DNA of 64,000 nucleotides from Scleromatobacter sp038243995 (GTDB lineage Bacteria > Pseudomonadota > Gammaproteobacteria > Burkholderiales > Burkholderiaceae_C): positions 1 through 64,000 of the forward strand of contig JBBRTV010000003.1 in assembly GCA_038243995.1 (NCBI GenBank). The letters run 5' to 3'. Positions 56,028 through 64,000 of the stretch are shown here, one piece after another. Positions within the stretch are counted from its first letter, which is position 1. Every line of letters begins with the position of its first letter. A program made the translations under genes and the position numbers. The notes beneath the pieces were generated by a model. The model did no database searches. It worked only from the letters and a program-made list of their open reading frames with translations, and had not been told where the DNA came from.

Positions 56028-57080
56028 TCAGTCGGGTCGGCCGTCGAACCACGGATGCGCCGGCACCTCCTCGAGTCGCAGCACGGGGGTGACGCAGCAG
56101 TCGACGGGGTCGGTCAGCGCGAGCCAGTCGTCGACGCTGCGCGTGGCGAGCAGGTCGGCCAGCAGGTGTCGCGTCTCGAGTGCCGCGGGCGATCCGGGCA
56201 TTTCGCCGCGCGACCAATGGCGATCGCCCCATTCCGGGTGACCGATCGCGCCGCAGAAGGCTTGCCAGAACTTGGGCTCCAGCGCGCCGACCGCCAGATG
56301 GCGTCGGCAACCAGCTCTATAAACCCCATAGCAGGCCGAGCCGCCGTTCAGAAGGCCTTGGGCCGGCCCCGGCGACGCCCCGGTGGCCGCCCGCATCGCC
56401 TCGCCTTCGCTGCGCGCGATGACCGCATGGCGCCAGACCTCGCGGGTCATCGAGATGTCCACGTGTCGACCGACCCCGGAGCGCTGCGCGCCGAGCAGCG
56501 CCGCGAGCAGTGCGCTCGTCGCGGCCAGCGTGCCGCCCAGCAGGTCTGCGATCTGGAAGTTCGGCAGGGCGAGATCGCCCTCGGCGTTGCCGATCTGGCC
56601 CAGCACGCCGGCCAGTGCGATGTAGTTGATGTCGTGCCCGGCGCGCTGCGCCCACGCGCCCTGCTGGCCGTAGCCGGTGATCGATGCCAGCACGAGGCGT
56701 CGGTTGCGCGCATGCAGGGTGTCCCAGCCGAGCCCGAGGCGATCCATCACGCCAGGGCGAAAACCTTCGAGCAGTGCATCGGCACCGTCGACGAGGGCCA
56801 GGAACCGGTCGCGGCCCGCGTCGCTGCGCAGGTCGATGCGCAACTCTTCCTTGCCGCGGTTGACGTCTCGGTAGAAGGCGCTGTCGCGTCCGGCCTTCCA
56901 GTCGGCGCCGGACTTCATCATGTGGCGCGCCGGATCGCCGGCGCCAGGCTCGTCGATCTTGAGGACGTGCGCACCCCACTCGGCGAGGTGCCGTGCGGCG
57001 AGCGGCCCGGGCAGCAGGCGCGTCAGGTCGAGGAAGCGCAGGCCGGCCAGGCAATCGCCCAGGCCGTCAGATGAACTCAC
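56028..57080 (-). CDS. CaiB/BaiF (family III) CoA-transferase
   Basis: A 350-residue family III CoA-transferase or racemase. GLRFLDLTRLLPGPLAARHL, GAHVLKIDEPGAGDPARHM and the conserved catalytic Asp in AGHDINYIALAG support this, as does GRHVDISMTREVW. It most resembles the alpha-methylacyl-CoA racemase group, but the exact reaction cannot be fixed. The start is GTG 57080, which lies inside the end of the hydroxylase gene (14-base overlap), so the two are likely co-translated. Confidence 0.85.
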   Translation of the reverse strand: MSSSDGLGDCLAGLRFLDLTRLLPGPLAARHLAEWGAHVLKIDEPGAGDPARHMMKSGADWKAGRDSAFYRDVNRGKEELRIDLRSDAGRDRFLALVDGADALLEGFRPGVMDRLGLGWDTLHARNRRLVLASITGYGQQGAWAQRAGHDINYIALAGVLGQIGNAEGDLALPNFQIADLLGGTLAATSALLAALLGAQRSGVGRHVDISMTREVWRHAVIARSEGEAMRAATGASPGPAQGLLNGGSACYGVYRAGCRRHLAVGALEPKFWQAFCGAIGHPEWGDRHWSRGEMPGSPAALETRHLLADLLATRSVDDWLALTDPVDCCVTPVLRLEEVPAHPWFDGRPD

Positions 57081-57966
57081 GTTCGCGCAGCCATTTGGTT
57101 GCGACCCATTTCTCGCCCTCGATCACCGGCGCGCCACCGTGCAGGCTCTTGGTGGCGACATGCGCCCGGTCGTAGCTGAAGAAGACGGCGTTGCCCTTGA
57201 TGGGGCCGATCTCGAGGCCGACGTCCGGGAAGGTGGTGCCGCCGCCCTTCTTCGGGGTGTTGAGGTACATCAGCAGCGTACCGACCCGCTGGCCACCGCG
57301 CTGCAGGATAGTCGCAGAGCCGGGGTGCACCGGATCGAAGTAGTCATAGTGCGGCTTGTATTCGGCGCCCGGCTGGTAGTGCAGCACCTGCAGGCCCTCG
57401 CCGTTCTCGATCGGCCAGCCCAGCAGCGCGGCGATGCGACGCTCGACGCGATCGATCACGCCCATCTCGCCACGTTCGAAGAACATGCCGCGGCTCGTGC
57501 GCGCCTCGTTGACCTCGCTGCCACCCGTCGCGTTGTCGACCGTCTCGGAACGGGCCATGCGAGGCCCGGCCAGCGCCACGATCTGGTCGCACTCGGCATC
57601 GCTGAGCAGGCCGCCGAAGACGAGCACGCGCGGATGCTTCATGGTCATCAGCACGGTGACGTCGCGGTCGAGCACGCGCAGCTTGCTGGGCGATGCCGCG
57701 AGGGCCGGTTCCGGCACCGGTACCGGCAGGGGCTCGTGCACCGGCACCTTGGCCCGGGCCTGTTCGTCGAGGTGGCTCTGCAGGGTCTCCTCGAGCGCCT
57801 GGATCGCGATGTCTTCCTGCCAGCCGCTCGTCTTCATCGCCTCGAGCACCTGCTCGGGCGGCACGCCGGCCCTGGCCTGCGCGACTATCCATTGGCGAAG
57901 CTCCGCCGAGATGAACTGTTGTCTCTGTTCACCGGCGGTGCTGTGGGTGCTCGATTGCGGATCCAT
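57067..57966 (-). CDS. Prolyl 4-hydroxylase-like 2-oxoglutarate/Fe(II) oxygenase
   Basis: A 299-residue protein. The C-terminal domain (about 100-299) is a P4H alpha-subunit-type double-stranded beta-helix. Its iron ligands are H206 and D208 (KPHYDYFDP) and H276 (SLHGG), and K286 in EKWVATKW binds 2-oxoglutarate. Residues about 20-68 form a separate helical domain (ELRQWIVAQARAGVPPEQVL) resembling a small UBA-like bundle, joined by a Pro/Val linker. Bacterial members hydroxylate proline in proteins or peptides; the substrate here is unknown. The start at 57966 is preferred because upstream codons look non-coding. Confidence 0.87.
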   Translation of the reverse strand: MDPQSSTHSTAGEQRQQFISAELRQWIVAQARAGVPPEQVLEAMKTSGWQEDIAIQALEETLQSHLDEQARAKVPVHEPLPVPVPEPALAASPSKLRVLDRDVTVLMTMKHPRVLVFGGLLSDAECDQIVALAGPRMARSETVDNATGGSEVNEARTSRGMFFERGEMGVIDRVERRIAALLGWPIENGEGLQVLHYQPGAEYKPHYDYFDPVHPGSATILQRGGQRVGTLLMYLNTPKKGGGTTFPDVGLEIGPIKGNAVFFSYDRAHVATKSLHGGAPVIEGEKWVATKWLREREFI

Positions 57967-58129
57967 GGGGCGACTCCGGGCATGCGGTCGGCTTGGCAGG
58001 AATACGGCGGGCGCATCGGCCTGCCGCGTCGTGAGGTGCATATTCTGGCAGCGCGCGACCGATCCGGTCGGCGGGAATCCCTCGATTCGGGTTGGACTTG
58101 GCGTGCAGAGGGCCGCGCCGGACGGGTTC

Positions 58130-58948
58130 TCAGGCAACGCGACGACGGAACACGAGGCGATCGGGCGCCGACGCGCGCGGCGCGTGCGCATAGCCTTCTG
58201 CGCGGAAATCCTGCAGATGTTCGGGCGTGGTCGCGCGCTGGTCTATGGCATGGCGCGCCATCATCCCGCGCGCCCGCTTGGCGAAGAAGCTGATGATCTT
58301 CCACTCGCCCGATTTCCAGTCTTCGAACACGCAGTCGACGACGCGCGCCCGCAGGACTTTTGCCCGTCCGACACGCGCCTGCGTGACCTTGAAGTATTCC
58401 TGCGAGGCCAGGTTGACGACGACCGGCTCGCGCTCGCGTGCCTGGAGTGCATTCAGGTGGGCGGCGACCGTGTCGCCCCAGTATGCGTAGAGTGTGCCGC
58501 CGCGCGCGGTCTCGAGACCAGTTCCCATCTCGAGGCGGTAGGGTTGCAGGCGATCCAGCGGGCGCAGGACGCCGTAGAGGCCGCTCAGCATCAGGACATG
58601 CTCCTGCGCCCAGGCGACGCCCTGGATATCGAGCGTGCGCGCCTGCAGCCCGTCGTAGACATCGCCGTCGAAAGCCCACATGGCCGGTCGGCTGTTGTGC
58701 GTCGTGGCGCGGGTCGACCAGGCCTTGTAGCGGTCGACGTTCAGTCGGGCCAGGTCGTCGGAGAGATGCATCAGCGCCGCAATGTCGGCGACCGACCTCC
58801 TGCGCAGCGTCCCGATCAGGTCGGCGGCCTGCGCCGCGTAACGCGGTGCGGTCGCGGCAGGTCGCAGTTCGGCGCGTGCAGCGACGACCGCGTCAGGCAG
58901 GGGGGAGTCGTAATCGAGCGTCTTGGCGGGGGACAGCAAAAGGAGCAT
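58130..58948 (-). CDS. yaaA: YaaA-family peroxide stress protein
   Basis: A 272-residue protein of the YaaA/DUF328 family. LLLLSPAKTLDYDSPLPDAV starts it, and SDDLARLNVDRYKAW, LSGLYGVLRPLDRLQPYRLE and VNLASQEYFKVTQ are family motifs; the SPAKT loop and later Arg/Lys residues contact DNA in the E. coli protein. YaaA lowers free iron and limits oxidative DNA damage during peroxide stress. Length is normal. The start at 58948 is set by the conserved beginning. It is preceded by 107 bases without a gene. Confidence 0.93.
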   Translation of the reverse strand: MLLLLSPAKTLDYDSPLPDAVVAARAELRPAATAPRYAAQAADLIGTLRRRSVADIAALMHLSDDLARLNVDRYKAWSTRATTHNSRPAMWAFDGDVYDGLQARTLDIQGVAWAQEHVLMLSGLYGVLRPLDRLQPYRLEMGTGLETARGGTLYAYWGDTVAAHLNALQAREREPVVVNLASQEYFKVTQARVGRAKVLRARVVDCVFEDWKSGEWKIISFFAKRARGMMARHAIDQRATTPEHLQDFRAEGYAHAPRASAPDRLVFRRRVA

Positions 58949-59055
58949 GGCGGGCAGTGTAGTGACGAAACAAGACCCGAACGCTGCCTGAGCGAGACAC
59001 GCGACTGACTCGGCGAAGTTTCGCGGGTGCGGGCCGCGCGGCGACGCCGGCCGGG

Positions 59056-60825
59056 TCAGCGCTGGGTTGCGGAGGGCGGCGCGGTGCCGCCTTCGTCGGT
59101 GCCGTTGCGCGGCGATGCGACCGCCGCCTGAGCCGGCTTCGCCAGCCACTGGACGGCCGAACCGGCGGACGCATCGAGCGTCGCCAACAGGTTGGTAGAG
59201 CGCTTGAAATCGGCAAGCAACTGCTGGCTGCGAGTGCGTTCGGCCGCGGACAGCTTGGCAGGATCGAGTGCCGGCAGGTCTTCGGCGCTGGGCGGCCCGG
59301 ACTCGCGTGCGAGGTTCTGCAGTGCGACGCCGGTGGCCGGGTCGGGTCGGGTGTCGGCCCCACCCCCCAGTCCGTTGGCGATCATGTAGCCGAGGTTGTG
59401 GCGCGCGGAGGCCAGGCCCTGCGCGGCCGCAGCCCGGAATCCGCTCACGGCCGCGGCATCGTCGCGCGCCGTGCCCTTGCCGCGCGCGGCCATCAAGGCG
59501 ACATGATTGCGCGCCGGGGCGTTGCCGCGCGCTTCGGCGAGTCGGTACCACCGGAGCGCTTCGGCGTTGTCCGCGGGCATGCCCCGGCCTTCCTCGGCCA
59601 TCCAGCCGAGGTTGTCCATCGCGAACGCATTGCTCTTGCGGGCGGCGAGCTTGAACTGGCGCAACGCGGCGGTGTCGTCGCGCGGGAGTCCGAGACCGTT
59701 GGTCAGCATCCAGCCGAGGTTGTTCTGGCCCGACGCATTGCCTTGCACGGCGGCCTTTTGGTACCAGAGCACGGCCTGCTTCTCGTCGGCCACGACGGCG
59801 TCGCCGGCCGCGTACATCAGGCCCAGGCTGACCTGCGCGGGCGCGTAGCCCGCCTCGGCCGCCTTGCGGATCCAGCGCTCGGCGTCGGCGGGGTCGCGCG
59901 CCACCCCGCGTGCGTTGAGCACGGCCATGCCGAGGTTGTGCTCGGCCGTCGGGTCGCCCTGTGCGGCGGCCAGTCGCAGCCAGCGCAGCGCTTCGGCGGG
60001 ATCGCGCTCCGCGCCCCGACCTTCGCTGTAGACCCAGCCGAGGGCGCTCTGCGCGCGCGCATCGCCCTGCGCCGCCGCCGCCCGGTACCAGCGCAAGGCG
60101 GTCGTGTCGTCGCGCGGGACGCCCTGCCCGTTCGTGTAGAAGACCCCGAGCCGGTACTGTGCCACGGCCAGGCCCTGCGCCGCGGCCAGCGCCGCCCAGC
60201 GCGCGGCTTGCGCGTCGTCCTGGGGGACGCCGCGGCCGATCAGCGACATGTAGGCGAGGTTGCTCTGCGCGGTCGGCTCGCCCTGATCGGCGGCCTTTCG
60301 GTACCACTTCGCCGCCTCCTCGAAGTCGCGCGCGACGCCCTTGCCCTGTTCGTACAGATAGCCCAGGTTCGTCTGCGCGCGGAGATCGCCCTGGTCGGCG
60401 GCCTTGCGGAACCAGCGTGCCGCCGCGAGGTCGTCCGCCTTCACGCCCAGGCCGCGCAGGTACATGTCCGCGAGTGCCAGTTGGGCATCCTTGTCGCCTT
60501 GCTCGGCCAAGGGCTGGAACTCGTGCACCGCCGTGACGTAGTCGCCGCGCTTTCCCGCGGCGTAGCCTTCGTCGTAGCCGGCCCAGGCCCGCCCGCAGGC
60601 GACGGCGACCGCCAGCATCATGCACCAGCTCGCGGCCCGGAACCGGCGCGATGATCGCGCCCGGGACGCGGTCGCCTGAGTTGCGCGGATTGCGCGGGTC
60701 AGGGGGGCCGGGCGCACGGCGCGGGTCGTGCATGCGGATGGCCGGTGGCGCGCAGTCGAGTGGCTGTCGGCGTCGTCGGGGTGCGCCGTCCCGCAATGAT
60801 CGGAACAAGCGAGCTGAGGGTTCAT
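59056..60825 (-). CDS. SEL1-repeat protein
   Basis: A 589-residue protein from the ATG at 60825, or 521 from the ATG at 60621. About ten SEL1 units (36 residues each, of the form A-L-x-Y-x-x-G-x-G-V-x-x-D-x-x-x-A-x-x-W) run from about residue 85 to 460, for example AQTNLGYLYEQGKGVARDFE. Before them is a hydrophobic segment MMLAVAVACGRAWAG that looks like the core of a signal peptide; the first 68 residues from 60825 would make an unusually long n-region, so 60621 may be the real start. The tail after the repeats is Ala/Pro-rich. SEL1 proteins usually act as scaffolds. The partner is unknown. Confidence 0.75.
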   Translation of the reverse strand: MNPQLACSDHCGTAHPDDADSHSTARHRPSACTTRAVRPAPLTRAIRATQATASRARSSRRFRAASWCMMLAVAVACGRAWAGYDEGYAAGKRGDYVTAVHEFQPLAEQGDKDAQLALADMYLRGLGVKADDLAAARWFRKAADQGDLRAQTNLGYLYEQGKGVARDFEEAAKWYRKAADQGEPTAQSNLAYMSLIGRGVPQDDAQAARWAALAAAQGLAVAQYRLGVFYTNGQGVPRDDTTALRWYRAAAAQGDARAQSALGWVYSEGRGAERDPAEALRWLRLAAAQGDPTAEHNLGMAVLNARGVARDPADAERWIRKAAEAGYAPAQVSLGLMYAAGDAVVADEKQAVLWYQKAAVQGNASGQNNLGWMLTNGLGLPRDDTAALRQFKLAARKSNAFAMDNLGWMAEEGRGMPADNAEALRWYRLAEARGNAPARNHVALMAARGKGTARDDAAAVSGFRAAAAQGLASARHNLGYMIANGLGGGADTRPDPATGVALQNLARESGPPSAEDLPALDPAKLSAAERTRSQQLLADFKRSTNLLATLDASAGSAVQWLAKPAQAAVASPRNGTDEGGTAPPSATQR

Positions 60826-61154
60826 TTCGAGCGGGTCCTCGAAGGATGGGGCGCGAAGGATCCGGGGGCCGATGGCCGATGCGGACGATGAGGCCGGACG
60901 CCGCGTCGAGGCGGCGCGAAGGGCGTTGGATAAAATTATCCGTGCTGGCACGCGGTGGCGTTGGAGTGAATGCCTTAGGGCGTCGCAGGCAAGCGACAGG
61001 GACATGAACGCGCCGGCGGCCTGTATCGGGGAGGTGAATGGCGTCGATTGTCGGCGAGTCTTCATGCGGTCGGGTCCAGGGGGGTCGCGGGGCTTGAGCG
61101 ATCGACGGGCGCGCGCGAGCGTCGGTGGAAGGTCGGTGGACAGTGAGTGGACAG
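60826..61154. other. 329-base gap upstream of the SEL1 gene
   Basis: I see no supported gene between the dnaE2 stop and the SEL1 start. An AT-rich inverted repeat, GGATAA and TTATCC separated by two bases, lies at 60928-60941, about 105 bases before the SEL1 start; it could be part of a promoter or an operator. A short direct repeat GTCGGTGGAAGGTCGGTGGA lies at 61121-61140, close to the dnaE2 end. Confidence 0.45.
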
Positions 61155-64000
61155 TCAGTGGAAGTCGCGGCTGCGCGTCACGAGACCCTGCAGCATCGGC
61201 GTGTGATCGACCAGCGTCTTCGCGATGAGGTGGCGCACCTCGCCTTCGCGCTGCCAGACGCCATACACCGTCAGCAGCGACGCGGCCAGCAGCGGACGGC
61301 GCTGCGCGGCGGCGACCGCGGGCCAGACGATCACGTTGACGGTGCCCGTTTCGTCTTCGAGCGTGACGAACACGACGCCCTTGGCGGTGCCGGGTTGCTG
61401 CCGATGCGTGACGAGCCCGCTCGCGCGCGCGAGTTGCCCGGGGCGATACCCGGCGTTGAGGAGGGCCGCCTGCTCCACCTTGAAGGGTGCGAGCGCCGAT
61501 CGCAGCAAGGCGAGCGGATGTCCTTTCAGGGACAGTCCGAGCGACCGATAGTCGGCCAGCACGGAGTCGCCCAGCGTCAAGGGCTCCAAAGTCGGCGACT
61601 CGTCTTCGGCGGTGCGCGTGGCCTTCAGCAGGGGCGTGGCACGGGTATCGACACCGGCGACGGCCCAGATCGCGTCGCGTCGATCGCCCGCCAGCCCCGC
61701 CAGCGCGTCGGACGCCGCCAGGCACTGGAGCGCACGGGCGTCGAGCCCGGACCGGCGCGCAAGATCTTCGACATTCGCGAACGGTGCTTCCGCGCGCGCC
61801 GCCATGATGCGCAATCCCTGCTCTTCACCTAGCCCGGCGACGCGTCCGAGCCCGAGCCGGACGGCGCATTGCCCGGCAGGAATGCAGCGCTCCGGCGACT
61901 CCGGAACGGCCTCTTGCGGCGCCTGCGGCTCCAGCGTCGACTCCCAGTGGCTGATGGCGATAGCCACCGGCCGCACCGCGACGCCGTGCGCGCGTGCATC
62001 GCGCACGAGCTGCGGCGCGGCGTAGAACCCCATCGGCAAGCTGTTGAGCAGCGCCGCCAGGAAGGCGTCCGGGTGATGTCGCTTGATCCACGCACTGTCG
62101 TAGACCAGCAGCGCGAAACTCGCCGCGTGGCTCTCCGGGAAGCCATATTCGCCGAAGCCTTCGATCTGCCTGAAGATCGCCTCGGCGTACTCGAGCGTGT
62201 AGCCCTTGGCGACCATGCGGGTCGTGAGCTTTTCGTGGAAGGGGCCGAGGCCGCCCTTGCGCTTCCATGCCGCCATCGCGCGACGCAACTGATCCGCCTC
62301 GCCCGGGGTGAAATCGGCCGCGAGGATCGCGAGCTGCATGACCTGCTCCTGGAAGATCGGCACGCCCAGCGTGCGACCGAGGGCTTCTTCCGTTTCGGGA
62401 CTCGGGTAGGTGACCGGCTCTTTCTGCTCGCGCCGCTTCAGGTAGGGATGCACCATGCCACCCTGGATCGGGCCGGGCCGCACGATCGCGACCTCGACGA
62501 CCAGGTCGTAGAAGACCTTGGGCTTCAGTCGCGGCAGCATGCTCATCTGCGCGCGGCTCTCCACCTGGAAGACGCCGACCGAGTCGCCCGCCTGCAGCAT
62601 CGCGTAGACGCGGTCGTCTTCCGGTGGAATGTCCTGCAGGCGAAAGCCTGTATCGACGCCGATCAGGTCGGCCCGGGAGAGTCGGCGCTCCGCCGCTGCC
62701 ACGGGTTTCCTGCTGCGGGCCTGCGCAGCGGACGGGCTCGCCCCGCCCTCCGCCTCCGCCTCCGCCTTCGTCCCCGCGTCGAGCTCGCGGGCGCGCGGCG
62801 CGACCAGCCGGGCCGGCATCGGTGGACCGGGCTGCATCTGGCGCATCTTGGTGTCGACGAAGACCAGCGCGCGCCGCAGCGCGCTCAGCATGCCGAGGGC
62901 GAGGATATCGACCTTGATCAGTCCGAGGACGTCGAGATCGTCCTTGTCCCACTGGATGACCGTGCGATCGTCCATCGCGGCGTTCTCGATCGGCACCAGG
63001 CGCGCGATGTCGTCGCGCGCGATGACGAAGCCGCCCGGATGCTGGCTCAGGTGACGCGGCTGATTGCGCAGTTGCAGGCTCAGCACGATCCACAACGCGC
63101 CGAGTCTCGAACCGGGATCGAAGCCGTGTTCCGTCAACGAGTTCGCCAGGCGCTCGGAAGCTTCGCTGGGGGCCGCCGCGCCGCCGACGTGGTGCAGCGA
63201 GCGCGTGACCGCATCGATGCGATCGGCGTCGATGCCCAGTGCGCGACCGACGTCGCGTACCGCCGATTTTGTTCGGTAGCGGATGATCACGCCCGTCAGC
63301 GCAGCCCGATGTCGACCGTACTTGCGGTACAGGTACTGGATCACCTCTTCGCGTCTCTGGTGCTCGAAATCGATGTCGATGTCGGGCGGCTCGCCGCGCT
63401 CCTCGCTGATGAAGCGTTCGAACAGCACGCTCATGCGCGCCGGGTCGACCTCGGTCACGCCAAGGCAGTAGCAGACCACCGAGTTGGCCGCGCTGCCGCG
63501 CCCCTGGCAGAGGATGCCCTGCGAGCGGGCCCAGTGGACGATATCGGCCACCGTCAGGAAATAGGGTTCGTACTTCAGCCGCGCGATCAACGCGAGTTCG
63601 TGTTCGATCAGGTTGCGCACCCGGTCGGGCGTCCCAAGGGGAAACCGGACGGTTGCGCCCTGCTGGGTCAAGGTGCGCAGCCAGGTGGTGGGTGAATGGC
63701 CGGAAGGGACGATTTCCTCGGGATATTCGTACTTCAACTCCCGCAACGAGAACACGCACCGGCCGGCGATGGCGAGCGTCTCGGCGAGCCACTCGGGTTC
63801 GTACAAGGCTTGCAGTCGGGCCCGCGAGCGAAGGTGCGCCTCGGCATTGGGAGACAGGGCGTGGCCGCTCTCGGCGACGGTGCGCTGCAGCCGCGTCGCG
63901 GTGAGCATGTCCTGCAAGGGTTTGGCGGCGCGAGTCGCCATCAGCACGTCGCCGACCGCCGTGATGCGCAGGCCCGTGGCCGACGCCACGGCCTTGACGC
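61155..64000 (-). CDS. dnaE2: Error-prone DNA polymerase DnaE2 (5' end outside the window)
   Basis: A C-family polymerase, open to the window edge, with about 948 codons visible. The catalytic motif PDIDIDFEHQRREEV, the segment ALTGVIIRYRTKSAVRDVGR and EGFGEYGFPESHAASFALLV are typical of DnaE2/ImuC. The C-terminal OB domain ends with RHLIAKTLVDHTPMLQGLVT. The missing N-terminus would carry the PHP domain. A low-complexity Ala/Glu insertion (KAEAEAEGG) lies between the fingers and the GVFQVESRAQMSM segment. DnaE2 usually acts with ImuA and ImuB in damage-induced mutagenesis; those genes would be upstream, off the window. No imuA or imuB is seen here. Confidence 0.93.
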   Translation of the reverse strand, partial: VKAVASATGLRITAVGDVLMATRAAKPLQDMLTATRLQRTVAESGHALSPNAEAHLRSRARLQALYEPEWLAETLAIAGRCVFSLRELKYEYPEEIVPSGHSPTTWLRTLTQQGATVRFPLGTPDRVRNLIEHELALIARLKYEPYFLTVADIVHWARSQGILCQGRGSAANSVVCYCLGVTEVDPARMSVLFERFISEERGEPPDIDIDFEHQRREEVIQYLYRKYGRHRAALTGVIIRYRTKSAVRDVGRALGIDADRIDAVTRSLHHVGGAAAPSEASERLANSLTEHGFDPGSRLGALWIVLSLQLRNQPRHLSQHPGGFVIARDDIARLVPIENAAMDDRTVIQWDKDDLDVLGLIKVDILALGMLSALRRALVFVDTKMRQMQPGPPMPARLVAPRARELDAGTKAEAEAEGGASPSAAQARSRKPVAAAERRLSRADLIGVDTGFRLQDIPPEDDRVYAMLQAGDSVGVFQVESRAQMSMLPRLKPKVFYDLVVEVAIVRPGPIQGGMVHPYLKRREQKEPVTYPSPETEEALGRTLGVPIFQEQVMQLAILAADFTPGEADQLRRAMAAWKRKGGLGPFHEKLTTRMVAKGYTLEYAEAIFRQIEGFGEYGFPESHAASFALLVYDSAWIKRHHPDAFLAALLNSLPMGFYAAPQLVRDARAHGVAVRPVAIAISHWESTLEPQAPQEAVPESPERCIPAGQCAVRLGLGRVAGLGEEQGLRIMAARAEAPFANVEDLARRSGLDARALQCLAASDALAGLAGDRRDAIWAVAGVDTRATPLLKATRTAEDESPTLEPLTLGDSVLADYRSLGLSLKGHPLALLRSALAPFKVEQAALLNAGYRPGQLARASGLVTHRQQPGTAKGVVFVTLEDETGTVNVIVWPAVAAAQRRPLLAASLLTVYGVWQREGEVRHLIAKTLVDHTPMLQGLVTRSRDFH

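Overview
This is a gene-dense, very GC-rich stretch of a bacterial chromosome. Gene content and order point to a betaproteobacterium of the order Burkholderiales: gyrA-serC-pheA-tyrA-aroA/cmk-rpsA-ihfB-lapA-lapB, then rpsP-rimM-trmD-rplS, pcnB-folK and hda. I cannot assign a genus from sequence alone. No tRNA, rRNA, CRISPR array, phage or intact insertion sequence is visible. The window cuts through the error-prone polymerase gene at its right end.

Layout. 1-11.6 kb: ompA (minus) faces away from a forward run made of gyrA, aromatic amino-acid genes (serC, pheA, tyrA, an in-frame aroA-cmk fusion), rpsA and ihfB, closed by two terminator hairpins. 11.6-14.0 kb: a ferritin-like protein, then a divergent pair of SoxR and a questin-oxidase-like protein that share a MerR-type promoter. 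14.0-20.2 kb: lapA-lapB followed by four sugar-transfer or polysaccharide genes and a ComEA-like DNA-binding protein. 20.3-26.3 kb (minus): a patatin phospholipase, a Gln/Arg-rich exported protein and dnaE. 26.5-35.2 kb (mostly plus): trhO, a 191-bp palindromic MITE-like element abutting an alpha/beta hydrolase, a LysR regulator, gluQ fused in frame to an FKBP isomerase, a DUF2087 protein, orn (minus), an M48 protease and rsgA.

35.2-41.7 kb (minus): rpsP-rimM-trmD-rplS, a terminator, then a Nudix CoA pyrophosphatase, a CobD/CbiB-like membrane protein and an exported dikinase-like protein. 41.9-45 kb: an acetyltransferase and a TM2 protein (plus), facing the phosphate transporter Pit with its DUF47 partner (minus). 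45-52.7 kb (minus): pcnB-folK with an upstream HAD phosphatase, hda with a PerM-type permease, a SirB1-like protein and murJ. 53-56 kb (plus): a DEAD-box helicase with a strong terminator and a diguanylate cyclase. 56-64 kb (minus): a CoA-transferase, a prolyl-4-hydroxylase-like enzyme, yaaA, a SEL1-repeat protein and dnaE2.

Most of the window is core information processing, central biosynthesis and envelope maintenance. The less ordinary points are the SoxR/questin-oxidase unit, the GluQRS-FKBP fusion, the hairpin element, the exported dikinase-like protein, a duplicated C-terminal motif in PcnB and a recurring intergenic repeat. Many adjacent genes overlap by ATGA or TTGA, so translational coupling is common here, and several starts are TTG or GTG.
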